From: Pseudognaphalium luteoalbum
Taxonomy: Eukaryota; Streptophyta; Magnoliopsida; Asterales; Asteraceae
Length of the DNA: 64,000 bases
Direction: 5' to 3'
Assembly: GCA_963422505.1 (NCBI GenBank)
Contig: OY730194.1
Coordinates: 58,615,540-58,679,539 of the forward strand
This document shows positions 31,955-43,630 of the stretch, piece after piece (the first letter of the stretch is position 1; each line of letters starts with the position of its first letter). Position numbers and translations under genes: made by a program. The notes under the pieces are model-generated. The model ran no database searches. It had not been told where the DNA came from and worked only from the letters and a program-made list of their open reading frames with translations.

Positions 31955-33523
31955 AGAAGAAAGCACTAAGTCGAGCTCTCAACTTTAAGAGAGCGCTTCT
32001 CGGGAGGCAACCCGTGTTTTTACGTTTCTGCAATTTCACTTTCAAAGAAGTGATGAAATCTCCGACTATCTTTCACACCCGGATCATACAAAGCATGCTC
32101 CAGCCTGCAAGGAAGCATCAACACCTGGAAAAAAAAGTATATCCGACGTGTTCACACCTACGAGACCAATCACAAGAAGACTTGATCAAGACTGCAACAA
32201 GGAAGACGAAATCCGGCACATGCACCAAAGGAACACTGCAACCACCGGGGAGTACTTCTATACCATCTTTTTCATTCGTTTTAAATATACCATATCCAAT
32301 AAGCTTATAACTAAGTGTGGGATTCAAACCCAACACACACTAAAAGAATGCGCCTTAGATGTTCAAAACCCTAAGTGTGGGATTTTACCCCGTTCAGAGC
32401 TTAGTATAACATCGAGGACGATGTTTCTTTAAGTGTGGGATAGCAGTAGTTGCACTACTGTAAAATGGATAATGGTATACGCTTGATTCTAAAATCGTTG
32501 CTCTTTATTAGACCATCTTTCTCCAAAAAGTAAACAAAATTTTCAAAAATGTGTTGAAAATGAAAAATTTTAGATAAAGAATGATTTACTTTGGGAAAAA
32601 GGATAATTAAAATACAAACTCTTTTGAAAAATCAGTTTTGTAATCCCATAAAGAGCATCGCATGACTAGGCACACAACAACCCAACTTTCGATTTGTGAG
32701 GTATCTTGAGCCATAAGAAAAGCATTCACTTTTAATGCTTCACTTTTTCGATTCTTGAGTGTGCCGACGTATGCGTTTAGAATCAGAACTTGCTCCTGTT
32801 ATACATTTCGAATCCAGATTGGTCAGTGAAAAGGAGATCGAATCACATCATTCTAAAACTCAGCTATACAACCATACTCCCAAAAGAAAAATAGATACGT
32901 TACCCCTCACCTACTCAAAAGCATCCTTCAAGCTTCATAAGAAGTTTCAGAGATGATCGAAGAGAAATCACAAGGGGTTGACGCCGCAAAAAAAAATCCG
33001 AAGAAACAGGAAATCGATAGGAGAAAAAGACTCCTTCCGCAAATATCCAAAGGCGTCAATCTCCCAAAAATCCCAACTTCGACAAAAAGAAAATCAAAAA
33101 TCAAAACCTCCTCTCATACCACCAACCTTTCACTCCAAAAACCTTACGCCCCCTCTCCTTGAATGATGATGGCTAGATCGACTTCACACTCGCCAAAAAG
33201 GTAACGATTTGATTCTCGATCAAGCCTATGACGATAAACGATACATGACTGGCGTTCTGAGTGATTTAATAACATTAGAATAGGAAACCTTAAACACTTT
33301 GAGTGATTTGAGTGACCACCTTGAGAGGATCGCCTAGTCATGTATCCAAGATCAAAGATCACAAGCATGCTCCTAAAGATTACAATCCTTCCTTTTCCAA
33401 GAACAAGTATTTTACTTTCCCAAAACCTCTTAGTAAAAAGTTCCACCTTAAATTTTTTTTATTTTTAACATGTTGAAAATCGAGTTTGCTTGAGGACAAG
33501 CAAAGTTTTAAGTGTGGGATACT
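31955..33523 (+). other. Element D 3' untranslated region
   Basis: 1.57 kb without a conserved ORF. It starts near a conserved GCGCTTCTCGGGAGGCAACC motif (31993-32012), which occurs downstream of the coding region in many plant Athila/Tat-type elements. It then carries four copies of AAGTGTGGGAT (about 32313, 32373, 32431, 33510), the last being the PPT-like tract before the 3' LTR. The second half matches 12646-13660 and 60403-60682 in the relatives C2 and H. Confidence 0.75.
32411..33520 (+). repeat. Duplicated GAGGAC hairpin plus AAGTGTGGGAT module
   Basis: ATCGAGGACGAT followed by AAGTGTGGGAT (32411-32441), and TTTGCTTGAGGACAAGCAAA followed by AAGTGTGGGAT (33484-33520). Both have GAGGAC-like loops between inverted arms. 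The second is the usual pre-LTR signal of the Athila/Tat group. Confidence 0.7.
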
Positions 33524-36018
33524 TGATATCGCGTAAAAAGTCACGTTTTTACTACCGATATCTCTCTCATTCTAGAACGATTCTTGGCATTTTAATTCAA
33601 AAACATTACAAATTAAAAGCATTATTCCAAGATAGTCAAAACAAGGTCGCACGATAAAAATCAAGCAAAACGGATGAAAAACGAAGATTCCACGCACATT
33701 TGAAGATTCCAGACACCGGAACGAGGTTTCAGAACAAAAGAGCCCATCACCAACATCTATTTGACCCAAGATGTTTGTTTTCAAATTACGAATCCAACAG
33801 AAGAAGAATCAACTAAAACGGGCGAAGAACGAAGATTCTACGCACTCCGGAAGATCCAAACGATTCGTACGACACATCTAAAGTCCAGAGACATATTTTT
33901 GGGATTTCTTTTCATCAAAATCTTCGTTTTTGAATTACGAATCCAATGCAAAAAGAATCAATGCAAACGGACGCATAACCAAGAAAACACGCATGAATCG
34001 AGAAACGCAGCAACCGGCAGCGGACTGGTGCTGCTGGCAGCCAGCCGCCGCCGCCAGCCAGCCGCCGGCTACCGGCTGCCTGCCACCCACACGGATCACG
34101 CTTTTTCATACTTCTGCGTACCTGGTGCTAGACCTTTTCCTACTTTTCATACCTGGTGCCACTACCTTTTTCGCCTTTTGTACCTGGTGCTACTACCTTT
34201 TCCACCTTTTGCTAATGTGTGCTACCTTTGGCTAAAATGCACCAAAACTCCTCTATAAATAGGAGGCATGGGTTCATTTGAAAGACACACCTCACACCTT
34301 GGAAGAAACACACACCAACACACACTTTCTTCTAGCTTTCTTTTCTTTCTTTCTTTGTTTTAAATTAGTATTAGGCTAGTAGCAAGGAATGTGTTTGTAA
34401 TCCTCGGTGAGGAACGCAATTGTAATCGTTGGTGTACGCTTGGAGCAACTCTTACTAATTCAAGTCTACTCCTTCTCGCATATTAATCTCGGTTATTTCT
34501 ATCCTTATCTATCTTGATTAAATATGTATACTTTAATTATGCTAGAGATAGTTTATGCCATGATTAGCGAGTAGATTACTATTGTATTTGTTGTGATGTA
34601 GTTAGTATATATAATTGTGGGATGACTTTAAATAGGTCGTGAAATAATATGACGGCCCCTATTCGACTATTCTTTGATATAGTACTGGAAACGCTTATGG
34701 CGGAGTACAAATGTATGGAAGTCAGAACGACCGAAGGTAGTTATATTATGGATCGACATTATAAAATGGAAACTTTATGAACGGACTTATCTTATGATTT
34801 TAAACCTAAAACTTACATTCGCCTTTCGATTAACAAACGTGATTGTAACCTTGTAAAGAGGAGTCGCGAACCTCACTACTTGGTCAATAGTTATCTGTGT
34901 AAAACTATGGTTTCAATTGTAACATTATGCGTGCATCATAAAACGCAATGTGATTACGTGGAAGTGCCATGAGTATTGTACACTTAGAATCACAATGTAC
35001 TTATCATGTAAACATCGTGAAGCAATTGAATCCACAATGGAAACATCGGTAAACGATTAAATACATTGTGGACTACCATAGCATTTTCTGACATGGTCTG
35101 GGTTTAACTCTATGCAAAAAGCCGTCAGCATTTTAATTATTGCTTTAGTTAGATTAGTTTAGATTAGATTAGGTAGGCTATAGGCTAAATAACCATTTAC
35201 GAAAACCTAGGGATTTGTTAATTGTATTGAGAAAGGCAAGTTTAAAATCCAATTTAAATCGATACTTTTCCTTAACTTATGAAATATAAAGTAAGGTACG
35301 CAAAAAACCTCAACACTTTCCTTTGCTTACCACGCTTAAAATTCATTAATAGGAATTGATCAACTAAGTCCGAACATATTTGCTAAGTTAATAGTTTGCT
35401 AAACTTATAGTCCTTATGGTATTAAGAACGGTTAGACTTGTTGTGGACATGCTACTCTATTCCTTCGTCCAAGAGTAAAATGTGCTCAATAATAAGGGCC
35501 ACTCACTCCCTCATAGGAGAGTGTGGAGAGTTGAGCATTGTCTGTCTGATCAGAATCATGACACCGTGGTTCCTCGTGACATATTAGTTGATACCCGACT
35601 AATAGGGAACCTATCGGTTATACCATAAACTACAAAGTCTAGTGAACACAACAATTTTAGTAAACGTTTCCCCTATAAGTCATCGTCCCACATTATAAGC
35701 TAACGAACTCACAACAAATACTCCTTTCATTATCTGATTTACAATTATCTTTTATTCGCTTTAATTAGTTTAATTAATTAACTGAACCAAAAACCCCCAA
35801 CGCACTCTTTTAATATTTACTAGAAAAGAAAGATTGATTGGATTCCCTCTGTTTCAATTCAGTTTCTCTTAAAGAACGACTCTAGGTCATACTTACCATC
35901 TACTAACCTTTTGGTTCAGTATCACTAAGTCACACTTAGACCCCAGCAAATACAAATTTAAAACAAACACGATCGCGGTCCGAGCGCCGTCTTCACACGG
36001 ACGCCTCGTAGCGCATCA
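33524..36018 (+). mobile_element. Element D 3' LTR
   Basis: 2495 bases, with the same termini as the 5' LTR (TGATATCGCG...GCGCATCA), followed by the GTCGG duplication at 36019. Confidence 0.95.
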
Positions 36019-37272
36019 GTCGGCCTCAATAAGTTTTCCGTTTGCCAATTCTACTGTGTACTTAGAATCTAAGGCTATCGATGCAGTGTCAAGTAGTGGA
36101 TAAAATTTACCAGACATAAAGCTCTTATCAGCACCAGTATCAAATAGGACAATGGCAGTTAAGTTGTTGAGAAGGAACGTACCTGTGACCACATTAGGGT
36201 CTTGACGGGCTTCCCCTGATTTCAGCACAAAAGCTCTTCCTCGAGCGTTGTTGTTGTTCTTGTTGTTGTTGTTTTTCAGTTTGGGGCAGTCGCTCTTGAA
36301 ATGCCCTAGATTTCCGCACCCAAAGCAAGTCTTCGGCGCGTTAGTGTTGGGGGTAGGGATGTTGGCTCGGCAATCCTTGGCTAAGTGCTCGAACCTTTTG
36401 CAATTAGTACTAGGGCAGGAACCGTCATGATGGCGGTTGCATTTGGAACAGTAAGGTTTGTTCCCGATGTACCCTTTCCTCTCTGTAGATCCCGAGGAAT
36501 AAGCCTTAATAGACTCAGGCTTTTTGTTGAAGGTTTGGTTGGAGGAATTGGGACTTCCTTCCCACTTACGCTTGTTGTTTTTTGTTGGGGTTGAAGTTGT
36601 GCCACGGCGGACAGAGTTGGCCGTTGGTTCGTGAGCCATACGAATGGCGCTCTGAATAGTACCCAGTTTGGATGAAGTCACCAGGTCTTGAAGTCTGTCG
36701 GGGAGTCCATCTACGTACTTCTCGATCCTCTTATACTCGGGATCGACCATGGATGGGAACAGAAGTGCCAGTTGGTGAAAACGGTTGGTGTAACCCATGA
36801 TGTCATCACCCTACATTTTGTGGTTCCAGAACTCTACCTCCAGCTATTTCAATTCATCACTGGGGCAGTACTTGCCCCTCAACATCTTCTTTAACTCCTC
36901 CCATGAGAGTTTATAAGCATTTGCAATACCCACAGTCTGGGCATAGGTGTTCCACCAGGTGAGAGCGGTGTCAGAAAATGTATTGGCGGAGAACTTGACC
37001 TTGTCTCCCTCTGTGCAGTTGCAAATAAGGAATACAGATTCGATTTTCTCGATCCAGCGTACTAGACCGATTGCTCCTTCGGTACCTGCAAAGCTCAAGG
37101 GTTTGCAGTTCTGAAAGTCTTTGTAAGAGCAGGGTTTGGGTTGTGGCACATTGGTAGCTGTATCTTCGCTACTAGGAATAGGTGTTCGGGTAGCCAAGGC
37201 TTGGGCCACACTGCGGGCAATCAGATCTGCTATTTCGGTTTCGCTGAGGGTGACCTGGCGTCGGGGAGGCAT
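36019..37272 (-). pseudogene. Element F gag and N-terminal protease
   Basis: Starts at ATG 37272 (MPPRRQVTLSETEIADLIAR). The gag domain follows (CKPLSFAGTEGAIGLVRWIE, FSANTFSDTALTWWNTY), then RFHQLALLFPSMVDPEYKR and GLPDRLQDLV. Two zinc knuckles are CSKCNRHHDGSC (degenerate) and CFGCGNLGHFKSDC (CCHC). The protease begins with AIVLFDTGADKSFMS, the catalytic DTGA, and is cut at about 36019 by element D. Two in-frame nonsense codons lie between 36798 and 36846. The C-terminal half of the protease is at 24656-25090. Confidence 0.9.
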
Positions 37273-37530
37273 GATGCTGAACAAGAAGATCGAGAAAAGA
37301 GAAATAAGAGATTTGTACGAATTTATGATATATCTCATGTGTATATGATGGAATATACGATAACAGAGTGACGTGATAACCATATTTCATTAGATAACTA
37401 CATTAGATGCAAGGCATGAGTTCTAGAGGGTTACATAATATAAGGAGTACAAAAGATGCCGGGAATTGTTTTATCCGGTCGAATTACATAGGTCCTACGA
37501 AAGCATAATAGAATACAGATTCAGCCTAAG

Positions 37531-38025
37531 CTAATTCCGATGTAGATTGAGTTGTGGCAGCAGTGCGTTGAGGTGGTCCACAGATTCTGTGAGTCTGTTG
37601 GCCGTTCGGAGGGCGTCCTCGGTTTCCCTTAAGCGTGTCTCGCACTTATGTAGCCTTGATTGTAAGACATAGATTTCACTTCGGTTTCCAATCACTTGGT
37701 TGTGGACAACCTCCATGGTTTCGACTGTTTCTCCCACCTGATTCTGAAGAGTGTTCATGGTGGTAACAGTGTGATCGTGATCTTCGAAGACTTGCTCGAT
37801 TCGCTCCATTGTTGTGAGTCTCCAGTTCTCGCGAATTTCTTGGAGTTCGATATCCATCTCATGGAGTTGTTGATCGTGATGGTGCACCCTAGCGGTTAAG
37901 TCCGGTAGAGTGAGGTGAGTGGGATATGGGCTGGCTCGAGGTGAACGGGCGTCCCTCCTAGCCACCCTTGGGTTTCATGCTCCATGCGGATAAGAGCGTG
38001 ACGAACTTGGTGGTGTGTTTGCCAT
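37531..38025 (-). pseudogene. Element F ORF0 upstream of gag
   Basis: Starts at ATG 38025 (MANTPPSSSRSYPHG), has a TGA at codon 17 (37975-37977), and continues in frame to 37531 for 165 codons in all. The C-terminal 130 residues are charged and heptad-like (HHDQQLHEMDIELQEIREN, VETMEVVHNQVIGNRSEIY), suggesting a coiled coil. It aligns with the partial frame at 1803-2134 in element B. It sits between PBS and gag with its own stop, so it is a separate ORF and not a gag extension. No family is recognised. Confidence 0.7.
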
Positions 38026-38330
38026 TCTGAGACAAAGTGTTAGAAAGAATGAGGCCTACATATATATAACATATAATATAGCCTAGTGTGTCTAGCACAA
38101 ACAAGTATCGGTCCCGTTTCTCTAGTAGTCAAAGTCAACTAGTGTATTCCTGTTCAACATCACCATTTCAGTTCTTACATCATCTTTATTTAATTGTACA
38201 TAGTTGATCAGGCTATGTCAAATTAAATTCGTATGATGTAATCCCTGAATCAGTCATACTTAATAAGGAAGTACAACCTAACGGTCATAGTCTAGGCCCA
38301 CTAAATGCAACCTAGTTCACTATAACCTTA

Positions 38331-38346
38331 GGCTCTGATACCAATC
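38331..38346 (-). other. Primer-binding site of F (tRNA-iMet type)
   Basis: The minus strand reads GATTGGTATCAGAGCC directly after the LTR end at 38347. Confidence 0.93.
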
Positions 38347-40581
38347 TGTAACACCCCCAAAATCACTGTTCAGCGGAAGCAAGCTTTGGGGTGCTACTAA
38401 TCGAATATCACAGCACAAAAGTAAAGCAAACGACATCTATATGCAACGTTTGTAAAATAGTTACATTTCCATACATAAAATGTTTGGAAACATAGAGTTT
38501 TTGGTTACAAAATGAAGTTCCCTAGAGTCCGCGCGTATAGCGGGAGATTCTATTACATAATCATAATAAATACAAAAGATAATGCTAAGAATCTCCGTTA
38601 AATGCAGTGTAGAAATCATGCGACTCTAGCTAGTATCCTGAGGGAATCCTATTCCATCTGTGTACCTGAGATACAAAGCTAAAAAGGTCAACACGAATGT
38701 GGTGAATCTCACAGGTTTGTAAACAATATTAGTATTTGAACACAAGTTTTCATCAGTAATGCCCGCAGGCGTAAATCAGGTATTTGCAATCCAGCAAATG
38801 TAAAGTAAGTAAGTTATACCATTGCCATGAGGCTCATAATCGAAGCTTAACCCGTAAGTAATAAGTTGCTCCCGTGCAATGCTCGTAACTGAGCAAGCAT
38901 AAGTAACGAATAATAGTCGCCCGTTTATACGGTACAGTTCACGGTAGCGCTACTACCCCGGGCGGGGAGGGTCATTTCCCTAATGGATCCATTAACTAGT
39001 GTTCGCGCTTAAGTCCATAACTAACGATATATGATGGAGAGACTTCAGTAAAAGTAAGTAACTCATGCAATCCCGTATAGTAAAATGAGTTGTTCGTACT
39101 TGTGTTCAAGAAAAGTAAGCAATGTATCTCACCCCATATGTATAAAATAGGAAAAGTGAGGTTGTAAGACTCACCTGAGTCTAGTAAGTATGAAGGTGTA
39201 ATCAAGTAAGTAAAGCGGATGTAAGTCCGTACGTGGTTCTCCGAACCCTGCAACCCTCTGGCGTCCAAAACGCACAAGGTCGTAAGTAAGCAAGTAATCA
39301 AATAAGTAGGTATCTCAAAAGATCACCCATGATAGTTGTCCACTCAACTAGGAAATGTCCAAGTATTTGTTTAGTATTTCGTTTGTAGTTTTGAAAAACA
39401 AGTATGGCCCGTTGGTGACGGTGTGTAATAATAATTCTCAAAAGCATTATTATTATGTTTCGATTCGATTTTATACTCATAAAAGTGATTGTTAACCATT
39501 CTAGCATTGGTTTAATATTGTATTGATTAATTATCATCATTTGGTAACCATTTTGAGTAAATTTCAAAGTGCTGAAAAAATGTTGATCAAAGTTGACCGT
39601 GTTCTGCTCTGCGAACGGAGATGGCTCTGCGAACCGAGATGGCTCTGCGAACCGAGATTGGATCTCAGCTCGCAGGATCGGCAGTTCGTGATTTTTTTGT
39701 AGATTTCAACTTTTAAAGCGTTTTTAATGGGGTTTTTGGACATAATCTTGTTGGGTAAACATCCTAGCATGTAAATAAAAGCTTTCTAAGTAATTTAATC
39801 GAGTTTTGAAGCGTTTCTTACCAAGAATCGAAAATGGAGGAGATGAAGATGAGGTAGAAGATGATGGTGGTGATCTTGATGTTCTTGCTCCCTTGATGAT
39901 GAAGATGACCGATTATGATGATGAAAATGGTGTTATTTTTGCAGTTTTTAGAGAAAGAGAGGAGGATGTAAGGTAGAGAGAGATGAGAGGAAAATGAGTG
40001 GATGTGTGTGTGTAAATGAGATGAGGAGAGGAAGAAAGGGGTTAAAAGGGGTGGGTCATGGGTCAGTTGGGGCTGAGCTCGGGTCGCGGGTCTGGGCCGA
40101 CCCATTTGGGTCTCGTGGGCTTGTTTCCTCGAATTTGTGTTACGTTCCGCGATTGATTAAATGTTATGCGTTTTGTGTTAAAGTTTATCTGGAATATCGA
40201 AGTATTTTACCAAAATACCTAGTAATAAGTTATAAAAATATAATTTGAACTATGTTTGTTTGTCGGGCGCGTCTCGTGTGTTTTCGCCACGTTTGGAGTG
40301 TTTTAAACAATACGAATTACGTGTAATATATTTTCATAATATATTAATGCAAATAATGTCTGTTTGGATAGTTCCACATTATTTAAAAGTTTTGTCACCA
40401 ACGTCCATTTATTAATGTCGGACCTCGTCCGGTTCATAAGTGTACGATTTAAATTAAATCGCGTAAGCGTGTATGTAATTACACCATAATGTTACATATA
40501 TTTAGAGTATTACAAAACTAAATACACGTAATTACAAGTAGTTGAGGCACTAATTAAAGTCCTAAATTGACGGGTGTCACA
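38347..40581 (-). mobile_element. Element F 5' LTR
   Basis: 2235 bases with the same termini as the 3' LTR. The 18-base repeat at 39606-39659 has three units instead of four. It is followed by the AAACC duplication (40582-40586). Confidence 0.93.
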
Positions 40582-40586
40582 AAACC

Positions 40587-41506
40587 AATTTCACCGTACC
40601 CCAAACGTTGGAAGAGAGCTCCGACGAGGCACAACTGGATCCCGAGCCCGGATCCGAATCTGAACCCGAGGTCGAGGCCCAAAACGTCAAGAAAAAAGGG
40701 TAAACGGGTTTAAATACGTTGGGCATACGATGAGGCGAGGATTTTAGCGGAACGGTGAATACATTGTTCCGAAAATGGGGTCCAAGGTAAAAATCAAATA
40801 AATGAGTCTTTTTGGGGTAAAGTTCAAAAATGTTACAATTCTTGTGTATCACAAAAATGTAACCTTAACCAACTCACATGCAAGTGGAATAAGATCTCGC
40901 ACGACTCAAAAACATTCCGAGCTCTCTACAAACATTACGAAGAGATTTGTCGACAAAGCGGCGCCGATGAAAACGATGTTTTAAATGCTACCCGAGCTGC
41001 ATTCCACCAACAAGTTAAGCGTCGGTTCATTTACGAATCATCTTGGAATATTCTAAAACATTTCCCCAAATTCTTTTCCGAGCCCAGTGTAATAGCTAAC
41101 GAAGATACTTTCCAACCTCTTGTCACCGATCTAGACGCGGATGACTAAACAGTGGGTACGGCTCTTGATGCAAATATGAAACGGTTGTTCCAAGACGACC
41201 ACACCGCCGTCCACCGGGCCGAAAGGCAGCAAAGAGTTCGGCTTCAAGTTCCGTCGGTTCGTCTTCACGAAGTGTTTATTTTGAAAAAATTGATACACTT
41301 GAAGCAGTCAAGCAATCCGCTCTAGTGCAACAAGAAGCAATCAAAATGATTAAGGAAAACACGATGAAAAAGGCGGCTTACAAAGCTTTGAGCTTTTTGT
41401 GTAAAAAACTTCCGAAAAAAGCATCTAAAAAAGAAATCAAAATGATCAAAAGCGCAAGGAAGGAAAGAAGTGGTAACACTTTACCAAGAAAAAAATGCGC
41501 AAGATG
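40587..41506 (+). pseudogene. NAM-associated/SANT-like gene, 3' part
   Basis: Continues the frame broken at 17084, first as an acidic linker (LEESSDEAQLDPEPGSESEP) and then, after frameshifts and stops around 40700-40860, as WNKISHDSKTFRALYKHYEE, SGADENDVLNATRAAFHQQ and FIYESSWNILKHFPKFF. These correspond to the SANT-like and NAM-associated region of 'glutathione S-transferase T3-like' proteins. The tail is basic (MIKENTMKKAAYKALSFL). Many lesions show that the gene was dead or died after the F insertion. Confidence 0.7.
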
Positions 41507-42574
41507 ACTAGGAAGAAGGCGAGGAAGGAAACGCAAACGAAGTGATGGAGCAGGGATGGGAGTGGTCAGTCAATTTCAGTCAGTTTTCTGGAAGAAAAAA
41601 AAAGATGACGTGGCGCTGACGTGGCTCCGTCAGTTTCAGTCAGTTGGTTTTTGGGTTTGAAGGAGTCTAATGCTCAACATAATTTGAGAGAAAATTCACT
41701 TTTCCATAACACCAAAAACTAAAACCTATCCTCTATATTACATTTGGTAGCCTTTATAAAGGGCTAGAAATATTAAAATTATATCATTTTGAGAAATATC
41801 AAAAGTTTAGAATTGAATACTAATTAATGAATAATTAAGCCAATTCATGAAAACCACTCAAGAGATTCCTAACTCAAAAGTTATGTCCAAATTTGGATGA
41901 ATCTTTTCCTTGAACATGTTGTAGTAAAAAGAGCATAACTTCTTCTAGACATATAGAGCTTTCCAACCATATATTACACATTATATAAGGACGTCTACAT
42001 TGTTCCAATTTATTCTTTGAAGTTGATCAAAAATTCAGAAAACTAGTCTCCTTGGTAATGCGTCCCATATCATCTCTTGTATATCTATATTATAGATAAT
42101 AGATGTTATATATTTGTCTGATTATTCTTTATATATAAAAAGCTTATTGTATAACATGTATTGTTGATATATATCGTTGTCTATAACTTAAAATCCTAAG
42201 TTTAGAAATAAAAAAATTAACTTCTCATTTTTATAAACCCTAACACAACATGAATTTATCTAGCCGTTGATATTGTTTATGACATTGCCCTTTCACGAGT
42301 CAAACCCGGGTAGTCAAAAAAACCCAAATAGTTAAAACAAATCTAAATAGTAATATGGTTTGATTTGGTTCGGTTCAGGTTCAATATTTGTTTAGATGGA
42401 TCGAATTCACATTTTGAGAATCATAATCCAAATGAATTCATGTTAATGGATAGGCTTTGATCCAATCCATCCAAAGGAACACCCCTAAATGAAACCACAT
42501 CTAGTCTATGCTCATTTTATGTATTAAATTTTTCACCCAAAATCAAAATGACTTAAAAACTCCACGGCTAACAA
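41507..42574. other. Intergenic sequence
   Basis: A direct repeat GTCAGTTTCAGTCAG (41560-41645) around a GACGTGGC-rich spot, then AT-rich DNA. No gene, TIR or convincing repeat boundary was found. Confidence 0.5.
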
Positions 42575-42597
42575 ATATATATATATATATATATATG
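42575..42597. repeat. (AT)n microsatellite
   Basis: About 11 AT units on the left flank of the foldback element that follows. Confidence 0.9.
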
Positions 42598-43566
42598 GTT
42601 GTGTTCTGATGAGAACAAGGGGATTCCGTGAGAACGGTGAGAACACATCTTAACCATCCATTTTTTGATCAAAAAACCTGATTTTGGAGGTGACATTTTT
42701 GTAAATACTTTGAAGTTTGATTTTGAAGGGTTTACATAACCTTTGCTCATATGAAGTTTTTTTTTTAGCTTTACATCATTTAGCTCATGTGAAGTTTTTT
42801 TTTTTAGCTTCACATCAATTTTCCTCATGTGAAGCTTTTTTTTTTTTAGCTTTACATCATTTTGCTCATGTGAAGCTTTTTTTTAGCTTCATGTGAAGTT
42901 AAAAAAATCTGATTTTCGAGGTGGCATTTTTATAAATACTTTGAAGTTTGATTTTTGAGGGTTCACATCACCTTTGCTCATTCGAAGTTTTTTTTTTTTT
43001 TTAGCTTCACATCATTTTGCTCATGTGAATTTTTTTTTTAGTTTTGCATCAATTTTGCTCATGTGAAGCTTTTTTTTTTAGCTTCACATCATTTTGCTCA
43101 TATGAAGCTTTTTTTTTAGCTTCACATCATTTTGCTCATGTGAGGGTTTTTTTTTTTTAGCTTCACATCATTTTGGTGAGGTTTTTAAGTTTATTATTGA
43201 TTTTTTAACATAAGGTTATGATAGTACAAATTTTTATTTTTAAAAGTTCACATAGTTTTAATGAGATGAAGTAAATATTTTTTTTGTTAACATTAATTTT
43301 TGAAGAGATTAATGTTTATACATATCAATTCACTACTTCAAACATTGTTGTTAACAAAAATTAAATAAAACTTTACCATGTTAAAACTATTGTGAAGCAA
43401 AAAAAAATTAAACTTCATCTAGCAATCTTTATGTGAAACCTTCAAAATCAAACTTTAAAGTATTTACAAAAATGTAACCTTCAAAATCAGGTTTTTTGAT
43501 CAAAAAATGGATGTCTAAGATGTGTTCTCATCGTTCTCACGGAATCTTTGTTCTCACATGATCTCA
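42598..43566. mobile_element. Foldback/MITE 1 with ~150-base inverted repeats
   Basis: The left end (42598-42745) and the reverse complement of the right end (43420-43566) align over about 150 bases. Shared blocks include GATTCCGTGAGAACG, GAGAACACATCTTA, CATCCATTTTTTGATCAAAA and TTTGTAAATACTTT.AAGTTT. No coding is seen. The inside is built of poly-T/GCTTCACATCATTTTGCTCA repeats. It lies between an (AT)n tract and a (TC)n/(TA)n tract. Confidence 0.8.
42755..43190. repeat. Minisatellite inside MITE 1
   Basis: About ten copies of a 36-45 base unit: T8-12, AGCTTCACATCA, TTTTGCTCATGTGAAG. GCTTCACAT and ATGTGAAGC are inverted with respect to each other, so each unit can form a hairpin. A larger duplication (42680-42768 and 42909-42990) is superimposed. 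Confidence 0.85.
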
Positions 43567-43568
43567 AG

Positions 43569-43569
<1 letters not shown>

Positions 43570-43629
<60 letters not shown>

Positions 43630-43630
43630 G
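43570..43630. repeat. (TC)n(TA)n(GA)n compound microsatellite
   Basis: TC repeats, then TA, then GA. The whole is a near-perfect palindrome and separates two foldback elements. Confidence 0.95.

Larger units (their letters stand above)
25091..36018 (+). mobile_element. Element D: complete non-autonomous Athila-like element
   Basis: 10.9 kb, plus strand, with LTRs 25091-27606 and 33524-36018, tRNA-Asp-type PBS, PPT-like AAGTGTGGGAT before the 3' LTR, and 5-base duplications GTCGG (25086-25090 and 36019-36023). The internal region (27607-33523) codes for gag-protease and ORF X in one frame from 27860 to 31954, without any frameshift but with several nonsense codons. RT, RNase H and integrase are absent. 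LTR differences counted by eye are near 1%, mostly in the first 700 bases, so the insertion is young; it postdates F, in whose protease gene it sits. Its relatives are C1, C2 and H. Confidence 0.95.
17085..40581 (-). mobile_element. Element F: Tekay-like Ty3 chromovirus with nested insertions
   Basis: A complete minus-strand element. The 3' LTR is 17085-19330 and the 5' LTR 38347-40581, with PPT next to the 3' LTR, tRNA-iMet PBS next to the 5' LTR, and 5-base target duplications AAACC (17080-17084 and 40582-40586). Internal order on the minus strand is ORF0, gag, protease, RT, RNase H, integrase, chromodomain. It is interrupted by the solo LTR K (2.55 kb) and element D (10.9 kb), leaving about 10 kb of its own sequence. 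All coding regions carry stops or frameshifts. The chromodomain-type C-terminus places it with chromoviruses, and the overall similarity suggests the Tekay/Del lineage. Confidence 0.92.

Noticed and set aside
27860..33523. Hidden RT or integrase domain in element D
   Set aside because: I looked for YxDD/FxDD, DD35E and HHCC patterns in all forward frames and found none.
33572..34258. ORFs in the D LTR (repeated at 25139-25846)
   Set aside because: They occur in both LTR copies, are not conserved in C or H, and cover the GC-rich leader and promoter.
37531..37965. Host coiled-coil gene
   Set aside because: It lies between PBS and gag of element F and has a homologue at the same place in element B.
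41325..41507. Independent small basic gene
   Set aside because: It is the C-terminal tail of the NAM-associated-like pseudogene in one of its frames.
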